Assembly (NCBI GenBank): GCA_035517775.1
Contig: DATIYF010000075.1
Span: 1 to 23,205 of the forward strand
From: DATIYF01 sp035517775
GTDB taxonomy: Bacteria; Acidobacteriota; Terriglobia; Terriglobales; Acidobacteriaceae
Direction of reading: 5' to 3'
Length of the DNA: 23,205 nucleotides
Positions 7,824-14,769 of this stretch are shown piece after piece. The first letter of the stretch is position 1. Every line of letters begins with the position of its first letter. The notes below the pieces were generated by a model. The model made no database searches. It saw only the letters and a program-made list of their open reading frames with translations, and was not told the DNA's origin. Both the position numbers and the translations under genes were made by a program.

Positions 7824-8602
7824 GCACTGCAACTCCAACCGACGCTGCCGGCCCCATGCTGCAGGGGTTGGTCGAAAACACCCGCCGCGCCTGGGCAGAC
7901 TTGCTTTCGCGCGCCGTCGGCGCGGCCTGCAATGTGCAGGTTGCCCCGCAAGCCGCCCCGCCCGCCAATGCCAATGCCCTCTGCCTTTCGTTGAACGCGG
8001 ATGGGGCCCTGTGCGGCGAAGCCGCTTTGGTGATGGAATCGCGCAGCGCGGCTATGCTCGCCGCCAAGTTTGCCGGCTCTCCCAACAACCTCCAGCCCGT
8101 CCAGGAATTGATGCGCCAGGTGATCGTGGTCGCCGCCGGTGAATTTCAAAAGCAGTTCGGCGCGCTTCGCGTGCAGCTCGCCGCCGGCGCTCTTCCCGCC
8201 TGGCAGCCACATACCGTGCTTTCCTTTCTCGCTGGCAACGGCCATTCTGAGCCTCTGTGCCTGTATTTCCTTCTCAGCCCGCAGATTGCCGCTTCCGAAA
8301 TCACGGCGCCCGCTGCGCCCCTGGCGCTCAGCGAGGCCCTGCCCGCCGAGCTGCCATCTCAGAACCTGAACTTTCTCATGGCTATCGAGCTTGAAGTCAC
8401 CTTGCGCTTCGGCCAGAAGAAGCTTCCTTTGCGCCAGCTCGTGGAATTGAACTCCGGCTCGGTCATTGAACTCGATAAGCGGGTGCACGAGCCCGTTGAA
8501 CTCCTTCTCCGCGACAAAGTGGTGGCGCGCGGAGAGGTCGTGATCGTAGAAGGGCATTACGGTTTGCGCGTGACCGATGTTTGCGCAAGCCCTCAACTCT
8601 AG
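7820..8602 (+). CDS. fliN: FliN/FliY-type motor switch protein (long copy)
   Basis: A 260-residue protein. The C-terminal SpoA domain at about 184-256 has LMAIELEVTLRFGQKKLPLR, then LNSGSVIELDKRVHEPVELL and GEVVIVEGHYGLRVTDV, classic FliN. The first 150-180 residues form an extra domain (ELMRQVIVVAAGEFQKQFG near 96-114), then a Pro/Ala linker at about 160-180. This layout recalls FliN-N or FliY proteins, but no CheC-type phosphatase motif is evident. It is translationally coupled to fliM by a 4-base overlap and is likely the main C-ring FliN. The short copy at 394-717 may be a second ring component. Confidence 0.92.
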   Translation: MSTATPTDAAGPMLQGLVENTRRAWADLLSRAVGAACNVQVAPQAAPPANANALCLSLNADGALCGEAALVMESRSAAMLAAKFAGSPNNLQPVQELMRQVIVVAAGEFQKQFGALRVQLAAGALPAWQPHTVLSFLAGNGHSEPLCLYFLLSPQIAASEITAPAAPLALSEALPAELPSQNLNFLMAIELEVTLRFGQKKLPLRQLVELNSGSVIELDKRVHEPVELLLRDKVVARGEVVIVEGHYGLRVTDVCASPQL

Positions 8603-8606
8603 GAGG
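8601..8606 (+). promoter_or_regulatory. Shine-Dalgarno AGGAGG before the MshEN gene
   Basis: A full AGGAGG lies three bases before GTG 8610. Spacing is short, but the same AGGAGG-N3-start arrangement precedes flgF (10244-10249, ATG 10253), which supports its use here. Confidence 0.55.
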
Positions 8607-8609
8607 CCT

Positions 8610-9461
8610 GTGCCCGCCGCTGGCTCAAAACGCGCTTCCCTCTGGGACCACGCATTGCATTGGGAGAATTGGTCCAAGCGCTGCGCCAATGGCCAGTGCA
8701 CCACCACGCCCTTCAAATCCATTTTTCATGGCAAGGGAATTCAATTTTCCGGCGATTGGTTCTGCAGCGTGCCGTGCCTCGAGTTCGACTTGCAAAGAAG
8801 TCTCGCCCGGCTCGCCGGCGCCGCCCCGCCCGCCGAAGCCCCCCGCCCCTCGCGCTTTCCGCTCGGCCTTGTGCTCTATTCGCGCGGATTCTTGAATGCC
8901 GAGCAATTCAAAATCGCCCTCGAACAGCACCGCTCCTCCGGCTCACGCATCGGCGATGTCGCCCTGCAACTCGGCTTTGTGAATGAGGAACAGGTGGCCC
9001 TGGCGCTCTCCGCCCAGTGGGGCTATCCCCTGCTTCCTTCCAAGAGCATTCCCGCCCAGCTGCCGCTGCTGGTCCCTGCTCACTTGATGGAAATCCATCA
9101 GATGCTTCCCATCCAGTTCACCGAAGAGACGCAAAAGCTGCTGCTCGCCTTCGCCACCCGCATTGACTACTCGGCGCTTCACGGCATTGAGCAGATGCTG
9201 GCCTGCGTCGCTGAACCCTGCTTCGTCACCATGAGCGAATTCCGCAGCCGCATGCAGGCCCTGCCCGAGAAGCGCCGCGAAGCCGAATTCGTGTTTGACC
9301 GCATTTCCAACCCGCTTGAGATGGCTGAAATCGTAAAAAGTTATGTCGCTCAGACCGCAGCCGAAGAGGTCCGCATCTGCCCCTGCCATGAATACCTTTG
9401 GGTACGCGTCATCAGTGCGCGGCAATCGCTCGATCTGCTCTTTCGTTTGCAAGCGGGCTGA
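8610..9461 (+). CDS. Stand-alone MshEN (GspE N-terminal-like) domain protein with Cys4 motif, candidate c-di-GMP receptor
   Basis: A 283-residue protein not known to me by name. Cysteines at about 25, 30, 52 and 56 (CANGQC and CSVPC) look like a zinc-binding knuckle. After a Pro/Ala linker, two tandem MshEN-type motifs appear: PLGLVLYSRGFLNAEQFKIA at about 84-103 and RIGDVALQLGFVNEEQVALA at about 113-132. The remainder of a GspE-N-like domain follows, to about 215 (LLVPAHLMEIHQMLPIQF and LLLAFATRID). No Walker A or ATPase domain is present. MshEN domains bind c-di-GMP in MshE and related ATPases, so a c-di-GMP-responsive switch partner is inferred. In the first motif the usual Arg is replaced by Pro. 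A longer ATG start at 8577 would overlap fliN2. It lies 7 bases after fliN2. Confidence 0.78.
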   Translation: MPAAGSKRASLWDHALHWENWSKRCANGQCTTTPFKSIFHGKGIQFSGDWFCSVPCLEFDLQRSLARLAGAAPPAEAPRPSRFPLGLVLYSRGFLNAEQFKIALEQHRSSGSRIGDVALQLGFVNEEQVALALSAQWGYPLLPSKSIPAQLPLLVPAHLMEIHQMLPIQFTEETQKLLLAFATRIDYSALHGIEQMLACVAEPCFVTMSEFRSRMQALPEKRREAEFVFDRISNPLEMAEIVKSYVAQTAAEEVRICPCHEYLWVRVISARQSLDLLFRLQAG

Positions 9462-9475
9462 CTGACAACCGTCAG
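9462..9475 (+). other. Small hairpin directly after the MshEN gene
   Basis: CTGAC-AACC-GTCAG is a perfect 5-base stem with a 4-base loop, immediately after the TGA. No T-run follows, so a terminator role is doubtful. The rest of 9476-9652 shows no clear feature apart from a weak GCCGATAT at 9634-9641. Confidence 0.3.
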
Positions 9476-9652
9476 CCTGGAACTGGAAACTGACTTACCC
9501 AACCGCCGGTTCCAATCCTTTCTGAAAGCTGAGATCGGAAGCCTCATCCCCGGCTGGCAACGCGCCGCGAACGCCCTCAACCGCAATTCCCCTTCGGTCT
9601 CCGGTCGTAACCCTGAAGAATTTCGCCGCTCGGGCCGATATATGCCACGCCT

Positions 9653-9982
9653 ATGGGGGATGGTTTCCAATTCGCGTGCCGCGCCGAAAACTGCCCCCTG
9701 GCGCGCCCGGAGAATGCCTGGAGCGGCAACTTTCTGCCCGGCATTGCCGCGCGCCCTTCCACCCTGGCCCGAATGGAACTCCTTCTAAACGAACCAATTA
9801 TTGATCTGCGGGCGCTCACCGATGTGGTCTCGCAAGACGCAAATCTGGCCATGCAGCTTCAGCGCCTGAGCAACGCCGACCGCCATCCCGATGATCGCCT
9901 GCTTCGTGTGGAAGAATGCCTGGTGGAGCTCGGCATTGACTGGCTTCTCGCCATGGTGCGGACGGCATCTGTCATCTGCTGA
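9653..9982 (+). CDS. Short HDOD-like protein, truncated domain
   Basis: A 109-residue ORF. Residues about 51-102 (IDLRALTDVVSQDANLAMQL, then RLSNAD and VEECLVELGIDWLLAMV) match the first third of an HDOD output domain, where a D-x-x-L-A helix is followed by L-x-x-x-N-S/A and the LG of the next helix. HDOD domains usually span about 200 residues, and here the frame stops after VRTASVIC. The N-terminus has a CRAENC (CX4C) pair. ATG 9653 lacks a clear ribosome site, and the frame is closed upstream by a TGA at 9614. It could be a small adaptor, a decayed gene, or a longer gene with a frame problem. Confidence 0.5.
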   Translation: MGDGFQFACRAENCPLARPENAWSGNFLPGIAARPSTLARMELLLNEPIIDLRALTDVVSQDANLAMQLQRLSNADRHPDDRLLRVEECLVELGIDWLLAMVRTASVIC

Positions 9983-10002
9983 GCCGCCTCCGCCTCGAGA
10001 CA

Positions 10003-10058
10003 TTTCCTTCGTGTCCTTCGTAGTTGAGGCTTTCCTTCGCGCCCTTCGTGGTTTCTGC
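10003..10058. repeat. Two tandem 28-bp repeat units (CCTTCGTGTCCTTCGT family)
   Basis: Units 10003-10030 and 10031-10058 match at 22 of 28 bases, each starting TTTCCTTCG and holding CCTTCGT. They lie 20 bases after the HDOD-like ORF, in a 270-base stretch without a gene (9983-10252). That stretch also holds GC-rich sequence and, at its end, the flgF promoter. Similar phrases recur between genes in some bacterial genomes as I recall; copy number here cannot be checked. Confidence 0.65.
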
Positions 10059-10170
10059 CTTCTCCCGCGGAGTAGAAAAGGATTAGAAACTCGCCCGCCC
10101 GCGTTTGTCGCGGCCGCAAGCTCTCCGCCGCGCGCGCTAATCCACCTCTCATCCTGCGGCCCGCCTCAAC

Positions 10171-10216
10171 CCGCCATCAACAACATAGCCCGCCTCTGCG
10201 CCCGCTTTGATGGCGG
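10171..10216. repeat. Inverted repeat CCGCCATCAA/TTGATGGCGG overlapping the flgF promoter
   Basis: Perfect 10-base arms at 10171-10180 and 10207-10216 with a 26-base spacer. The right arm contains the TGGCGG of the sigma-54-like -24 box, so a protein bound there would compete with or position the polymerase. Confidence 0.5.
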
Positions 10217-10226
10217 CACATTTGCT
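10211..10226 (+). promoter_or_regulatory. Candidate sigma-54 promoter for the flgF operon
   Basis: TGGCGGCACATTTGCT fits TGGCACG-N4-TTGCW with the invariant GG and GC at exact spacing (9 of 12 defined positions). A start site near 10237 would leave a short leader with AGGAGG at 10244-10249 and ATG 10253. It would drive flgF through flgL, which are tightly packed. Confidence 0.62.
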
Positions 10227-10252
10227 CCCGCCTTGATTGGAATAGGAGGCGC

Positions 10253-10990
10253 ATGGACAGCGGATACTACGCGGCCTGCACCGCGCTTCTCGCGCAGAGC
10301 CAGTCTTTGGATGTCGTCGCCAACAATCTCGCCAACACCGCCACTCCGGGCTACCGCTCCCAGGAAGCCGTCTTTCGCTCCGTGCTGGCCAAAGCGGGCG
10401 GATATCCCATGAGCGCTCTGAATAAAGCTACCAACGACTACGGAGTTCTCGGCGGCAGCAGCCTCGACTTCGCCCAGGGCGGCCTCCAGAAGACCGGCAA
10501 CAATCTCGACTTCGCCATCGAGGGCTCGGGGTTTTTTGTGGTGCAAACCGCCGGCGGCCGTCTTTACACCCGGGCCGGCAACTTCCAGGTCTCCCACGGC
10601 CAGCTCGCCACCGCCGATGGCAGCGCGGTGCTCGGCGAGAACGGCCTCATCCCCATCGTCGGCGCCCCCGTCGAGGTCAGCGCCGATGGCACCATCTCGG
10701 TGAACGGCGCTGTGGCCGGCAAGTTGAAGGTGGTTGATTTCAAACCCGGCACCTCCCTGCAAAGCGTGGGCGGCACTTACTATTCCGCGCCCAACGGAAG
10801 CGAAGTGCCCGCCACCGCGGCGCAGATTCGCCAGGGCATGCTGGAAGATTCGAACGTCAACGCCATGGCCGACGTGGTCGAACTGATCACGGTGCAGCGC
10901 TCGTTCGATATGGCCCAAAAGGCACTCTCGCTCTTTGATTCGCAGTTCAACAAGACCGCGACAGAAGACCTGCCGCGCGTGAGCTCATAA
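10253..10990 (+). CDS. flgF: Flagellar distal-rod protein FlgF
   Basis: A 245-residue rod protein. The N-terminal SLDVVANNLANTATPGYRSQ is the flagellar rod/hook family motif. The middle has NLDFAIEGSGFFVVQTAGG and LYTRAGNFQ, and the C-terminus has LEDSNVNAMADVVELITVQR followed by SFDMAQKAL. The divergent N-terminus (MDSGYYAACTALLAQ) and shorter length mark it as FlgF rather than FlgG, which follows after 13 bases. AGGAGG lies three bases before the ATG. It is the first gene of the rod-ring-junction operon. Confidence 0.93.
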   Translation: MDSGYYAACTALLAQSQSLDVVANNLANTATPGYRSQEAVFRSVLAKAGGYPMSALNKATNDYGVLGGSSLDFAQGGLQKTGNNLDFAIEGSGFFVVQTAGGRLYTRAGNFQVSHGQLATADGSAVLGENGLIPIVGAPVEVSADGTISVNGAVAGKLKVVDFKPGTSLQSVGGTYYSAPNGSEVPATAAQIRQGMLEDSNVNAMADVVELITVQRSFDMAQKALSLFDSQFNKTATEDLPRVSS

Positions 10991-11003
10991 GGAGACGTAC
11001 TTC

Positions 11004-11795
11004 ATGTTTCGTGCACTCTACACTGCGGCCAGCGGCATGACCGCCCAGCAGATGAACCTCGATAACATTGCCAACAATCTGGCCAACTCGAGCACCACCG
11101 GCTTCCGCAAGCGCCGCCTGCAGTTCACTGATCTGCTCTACCAGAACATGGTCATGCCGGGCGCCGCGGCCACCCAGCAGACCACCGTCGCCGCCGGCCT
11201 GCAAGTCGGCCTGGGCACGCGGCCGGCATCCTCTGAGGTGGTGCAGACTCAGGGCGATTTCACCCAGACCGGCAATCCCCTGGATTTGACCATCCAGGGT
11301 GCGGGCTTCTTTCAGGTCACGCTGCCCAGCGGTGACACCGCCTACACTCGCGGCGGCGCCTTCACTCTCGATGCCCAGGGCAACATCGTGACCGCCGACG
11401 GCAATCCTCTGAATCCGGCGATCACCATCCCGCCCAATGCGCTCAGCGTCACCATCGGCCAGGATGGCACAGTCTCCGTCACCCTGCCCGGTCAAACCGC
11501 GGCCCAGCAGGTCGGCAACATTCAGTTGGCGCTGTTCCCCAATCCCGGCGGCCTGAACAGCGTCGGCAATAACCTCTTTCTCGCCACCACGGCCTCGGGC
11601 GATCCCATCGTCGGAACCCCCGGCGGAACTGAGGGCCTTGGCAGCATCGCCCAGGGCATGCTCGAAGAATCAAACGTCAACGTGGTGGAAGAATTCATTC
11701 AAATGATTCTGGCGCAGCGCTCCTATGAGTCCAACTCGCGGGTGGTGCAGGCGGCCGATCAGATGCTCCAGCAACTCAATAACATGAGCCACTAA
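11004..11795 (+). CDS. flgG: Flagellar distal-rod protein FlgG
   Basis: A 263-residue protein of the standard FlgG length. It begins MFRALYTAASGMTAQQMNLD with NIANNLANSSTTGFRKRR. The central part has NPLDLTIQGAGFFQVTLPSG and YTRGGAFTLDAQGNIVTADG, and it ends with ESNVNVVEEFIQMILAQRSY. These are diagnostic of FlgG, the drive-shaft rod protein. AAGGAG at 10989-10994 is nine bases before ATG 11004. flgA starts two bases after its stop. Confidence 0.97.
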   Translation: MFRALYTAASGMTAQQMNLDNIANNLANSSTTGFRKRRLQFTDLLYQNMVMPGAAATQQTTVAAGLQVGLGTRPASSEVVQTQGDFTQTGNPLDLTIQGAGFFQVTLPSGDTAYTRGGAFTLDAQGNIVTADGNPLNPAITIPPNALSVTIGQDGTVSVTLPGQTAAQQVGNIQLALFPNPGGLNSVGNNLFLATTASGDPIVGTPGGTEGLGSIAQGMLEESNVNVVEEFIQMILAQRSYESNSRVVQAADQMLQQLNNMSH

Positions 11796-11797
11796 AA

Positions 11798-12370
11798 ATG
11801 AAGCGCCTCGCACAACTACTCCTGCTGGTGCTCTTGACCGCCTGCCTGAGCTATGGCGCGGTTGCGTCCAAGCCCGATGCCGCTTTTGCCATGCAGCGGG
11901 TCACGGCCGCGCTCCAGGCCGCCAATATTCCCTTGCAGAGCGCCCACATTCAATTCCTGGCGACTCCGGTCCTGAAGAATCCCTTGGCTCCGCTGGCCGT
12001 GGCCGCAATCCGCCGCCGCGATGCCGAGTCAGCCGTGGTCAGGCTCCAATGCCGCAACGGCGGTCGCGACTGCCTTCCGTTCTATGTGTTGTTGCACTGG
12101 GATCGTCCCATGGAGCGCGAGGCCGCTTTCGATGAGTTGAACTCGCCCGCCCGCATTGTCCCGGCGGCGCATGCGCCCCAAAAGCCCCTGGTCCGCGCCG
12201 GCCAGCGCGCCACGCTGCTGCTGCAAAGCAACGCCATGCGCGTTTCCACTCCCATCATTTGCCTGCAGAGCGGCGGCCGCGGCCAGGAAATCCGCGTCAC
12301 CAGCCTGGACCGCAAGAAGATCGCCTTCGCGCAAGTGGTCGAGCCCGGAATTGTGAAAGGCAGGTTCTGA
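11798..12370 (+). CDS. flgA: P-ring assembly chaperone FlgA
   Basis: A 190-residue exported protein. The signal sequence MKRLAQLLLLVLLTAC suits either a lipoprotein (L-T-A-C at 13-16) or signal peptidase I cleavage after AVA. The C-terminal SAF-like domain at about 130-190 (LVRAGQRATLLLQSNAMRVS, then GQEIRVTSLDRKK and VVEPGIVKGRF) is the conserved FlgA part, which assists FlgI ring formation in the periplasm. The middle is divergent. It lies between flgG and flgH, just before flgI. Confidence 0.9.
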   Translation: MKRLAQLLLLVLLTACLSYGAVASKPDAAFAMQRVTAALQAANIPLQSAHIQFLATPVLKNPLAPLAVAAIRRRDAESAVVRLQCRNGGRDCLPFYVLLHWDRPMEREAAFDELNSPARIVPAAHAPQKPLVRAGQRATLLLQSNAMRVSTPIICLQSGGRGQEIRVTSLDRKKIAFAQVVEPGIVKGRF

Positions 12371-12374
12371 TCGA

Positions 12375-13088
12375 ATGAAACTTGACTTCGGCTGCAACCG
12401 GCGACGTTTACTTGGCGCCCTCGCCGCCTGCGCCCTGCTCTCCACCTCCGCCTTCGCTGCCAAACCGAAGACCACCCTGCAGTCGCGCGATGAATACATC
12501 TCCCGCGTGCAGCAGCAGCAGGGCGCAGCTCCTTCCGATACAACCATTGGCAGTCTCTGGGTTCCCGGCGGCCGCCTGACCGCCATGAGCGTGGACTACA
12601 AGGCCCACAACATCAATGACACCATCATTATTCAGGTTTTGCAGGAAACTACCTCGCAGGCCACCGGCGACACCAACACCCAGCGCGCCTATAGCGCCCA
12701 ATCTGCCGTGACCGCCCTGCCCGGCAAGCTCAAAGTCGGCGGCGTGAATCCGCTGTTTGGCGCCAACTCCGCCACCCAACTTAAAAGCCAGGGGGAAACT
12801 TCCAGCAGCACGAAATTACAGACCAGCCTCGCCGGCCAGGTAATTTCCGTCCTGCCCAACGGCAACTTGGTCATCGAAGCCCAGCGCGAGGTCTTTCTCA
12901 ACCGCGAGAAAGAAACCGCCATCGTGCGCGGCGTGGTGCGGCCCGGTGATGTTGCCCCCGACAACACCGTGCCCTCAACCGCGCTCGCCAACCTCGAGAT
13001 CGAATTGAAAGGCCGGGGCGTAGTCAGCGACGCGGCCAAGCCCCCCAGCCTGATCATGAAGCTGCTCACCAAAATTCTGACCTTCTGA
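12375..13088 (+). CDS. flgH: Flagellar L-ring protein FlgH
   Basis: A 237-residue outer-membrane ring subunit. Family segments are GSLWVPGGRLTAMSVDYKAH, NINDTIIIQVLQETTS, SSTKLQTSLAGQVISVLPNG and NLVIEAQREVFLN, then VVRPGDVAPDNTVPS. The signal region has LAAC at 16-19, a possible lipobox with a short hydrophobic core, and AFA followed by AK, a signal peptidase I site. FlgH is a lipoprotein in enterics, so its anchoring here is uncertain. It starts 4 bases after flgA, and its stop is one base before flgI. Confidence 0.96.
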   Translation: MKLDFGCNRRRLLGALAACALLSTSAFAAKPKTTLQSRDEYISRVQQQQGAAPSDTTIGSLWVPGGRLTAMSVDYKAHNINDTIIIQVLQETTSQATGDTNTQRAYSAQSAVTALPGKLKVGGVNPLFGANSATQLKSQGETSSSTKLQTSLAGQVISVLPNGNLVIEAQREVFLNREKETAIVRGVVRPGDVAPDNTVPSTALANLEIELKGRGVVSDAAKPPSLIMKLLTKILTF

Positions 13089-13089
13089 C

Positions 13090-14274
13090 ATGCTGATCAA
13101 TTCTCCATCGCCGCTCAAGCAGACCTGGCTTCGGTTCCTGCCGCTTCCCTGGCACCTCGCGCTCATTCTTTCTCTCTTTCTTCAAGGCTCCTCGGGCGAA
13201 ACGGCCACCAGGCCCGATACCGCCGCCAAAAACGACAACGTGCTGGTTCGCGACATCGCCACCGTGGCCGGCGTGCGCCAGAACCCGCTCATCGGCTACG
13301 GCATTGTCGTCGGCCTGCATGGCACCGGCGACCGCCAGCAGACCTTCTTCACCGTGCAGACTCTCGCCAACATCATGCAGCGCATGGGAGTGCAGATTCC
13401 CGCCGGCCAGGTCCGCGTCAATAACGTCGCCGCGGTTTTCGTCACTGCCGAACTGCCGGCCTTCGCGCGTCCCGGAATGCAGCTCGATATCACCGTCTCC
13501 TCCATCGGCGATGCCCGCAGTCTGGAAGGCGGAGTTCTCATGCTCACGGCCCTTGAAGGTCCGGATGGCCAGACCTACGCCGCCGCCCAGGGTCCGTTAG
13601 TGCTCGGGGGATACAGCGCCGGCAGCGGCGGCAACAGCAAGCAAGTAAACCATCAGACCGTGGGCCGCGTGCCCGGCGGGGCCGTGGTCGAGCGCGATAC
13701 CGCCATTGACCTCGCCAAAATGCATGTCGTCTCGTTCATGCTGCGCGATCCCGATTTCACCGAAAGCGTTGACGTGGCCGGCGCCATCAACCGGAGCTTT
13801 GGCAGGGAAGTCGCCATCGCCCGCGACAGCCGCCGCATTGACGTGGATGTTGCCCAGGCCGGCATGCCCACCGTCCCCGAGCTGATCTCGCGCGTGCAGA
13901 ATCTCGCCATCACCTTCCATCCCCCCGCAAAGGTCGTGGTTGATGAGCGCACCGGAACCATCGTCATGGGCGGCGACGTCAAGCTCTCGGCCGTTTCCAT
14001 CCTGCACGGAAATCTCAGCATTGATGTCACCACCACCTTCGCCGTCTCGCAGCCGTCGCCCTTATCCAAGACCGGAACCACCGAAGTCGTGCCTGAAACC
14101 AGCGTTAACGCGCAGGAAAGCCCCGCCAGTCAGATTCAACTGCCCGAAGGCGCCAGCGTGGAAGATCTCGTGAACGGACTGCATGCGGCCGGGGCTACCG
14201 CCCGCGATGTCGTGGCCATTCTTCAGGCGATCAAAGCCGCCGGCGGCCTGCGCGCCGAACTGGAGGTTTTGTAG
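13090..14274 (+). CDS. flgI: Flagellar P-ring protein FlgI
   Basis: A 394-residue periplasmic ring subunit around the rod. It has an N-terminal export signal (hydrophobic WHLALILSLFLQGSSG). VRDIATVAGVRQNPLIGYGI and VVGLHGTGDRQQ are the FlgI signature, followed by FARPGMQLDITVSSIGDARS and LEGGVLMLTALEGPDGQTYA. The C-terminus has LPEGASVEDLVNGLHAAGAT and ends LQAIKAAGGLRAELEVL, as in the family. Length is slightly above the usual 365-370 owing to the long leader. ATG 13090 follows the flgH stop by one base. Confidence 0.97.
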   Translation: MLINSPSPLKQTWLRFLPLPWHLALILSLFLQGSSGETATRPDTAAKNDNVLVRDIATVAGVRQNPLIGYGIVVGLHGTGDRQQTFFTVQTLANIMQRMGVQIPAGQVRVNNVAAVFVTAELPAFARPGMQLDITVSSIGDARSLEGGVLMLTALEGPDGQTYAAAQGPLVLGGYSAGSGGNSKQVNHQTVGRVPGGAVVERDTAIDLAKMHVVSFMLRDPDFTESVDVAGAINRSFGREVAIARDSRRIDVDVAQAGMPTVPELISRVQNLAITFHPPAKVVVDERTGTIVMGGDVKLSAVSILHGNLSIDVTTTFAVSQPSPLSKTGTTEVVPETSVNAQESPASQIQLPEGASVEDLVNGLHAAGATARDVVAILQAIKAAGGLRAELEVL

Positions 14275-14276
14275 CC

Positions 14277-14741
14277 ATGCCGCAGATGAGCCAGCTCACC
14301 TCCGCCTCGCCGGGCGAGACCCTGCAGCAGGCCCGCAGCCAGCAGGTCTTGCAGCAGCTCAAGACAGATGGCGCCACTGACCACCAGAAACTGGAACATG
14401 CGGCCAGGTCATTCGAGGCAATTCTGCTGGACCGCTGGCTGGAGCAGGCGGAGCAGAGCTTCGCCAAGGTGCCGGGCGAAGACCCCGATAACAGTAATGA
14501 CAACCCCGATGGCGACCCGGGCGCCGGCCAGTTTCGCAGCCTGGGCATTCAGACTCTGGCCGAGCAGATCGCCAATCACGGCGGCATAGGGATAGCCTCC
14601 ATGATTATTCGTCAGATGGAAGCTCACCATTCAGTGGGCTCAGCGCAACCAACTGATTCAACGCCAGTTACACCGGAGAGTACCAAGGTAAGCTCCCCTG
14701 GGGGGAAGAAGATTAAAGTTTCCCAAGAAAAGGGCCGATAG
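14277..14741 (+). CDS. flgJ: Rod-binding protein, FlgJ N-terminal type
   Basis: A 154-residue protein. Residues about 36-120 match the FlgJ rod-cap domain: LEHAARSFEAILLDRWLEQA, FRSLGIQTLAEQIANHGG and IGIASMIIRQM. Enteric FlgJ has a C-terminal muramidase. Here only a polar Ser/Thr/Lys-rich tail follows (about 125-154), so this is the short rod-binding form and another enzyme must open the peptidoglycan. It starts two bases after flgI. Confidence 0.9.
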   Translation: MPQMSQLTSASPGETLQQARSQQVLQQLKTDGATDHQKLEHAARSFEAILLDRWLEQAEQSFAKVPGEDPDNSNDNPDGDPGAGQFRSLGIQTLAEQIANHGGIGIASMIIRQMEAHHSVGSAQPTDSTPVTPESTKVSSPGGKKIKVSQEKGR

Positions 14742-14769
14742 AGCTTGACCCTCAGACTGCAGGTGCGAA

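Noticed and set aside
8577..8609. Upstream ATG start for the MshEN gene
   Set aside because: It would overlap fliN2 by 26 bases without a ribosome site; AGGAGG before GTG 8610 is a better fit, although spacing is short.
7649..8722. 357-codon minus-strand frame over fliM/fliN2
   Set aside because: Shadow of two well-identified genes; low-complexity translation.
9615..9641. GCCGATAT with GAAGAATT as a sigma-28 promoter for the HDOD-like ORF
   Set aside because: The -10 fits 7 of 8 but the -35 only 4 of 8, and the start would lie about five bases before the ATG; too weak to list as a promoter.
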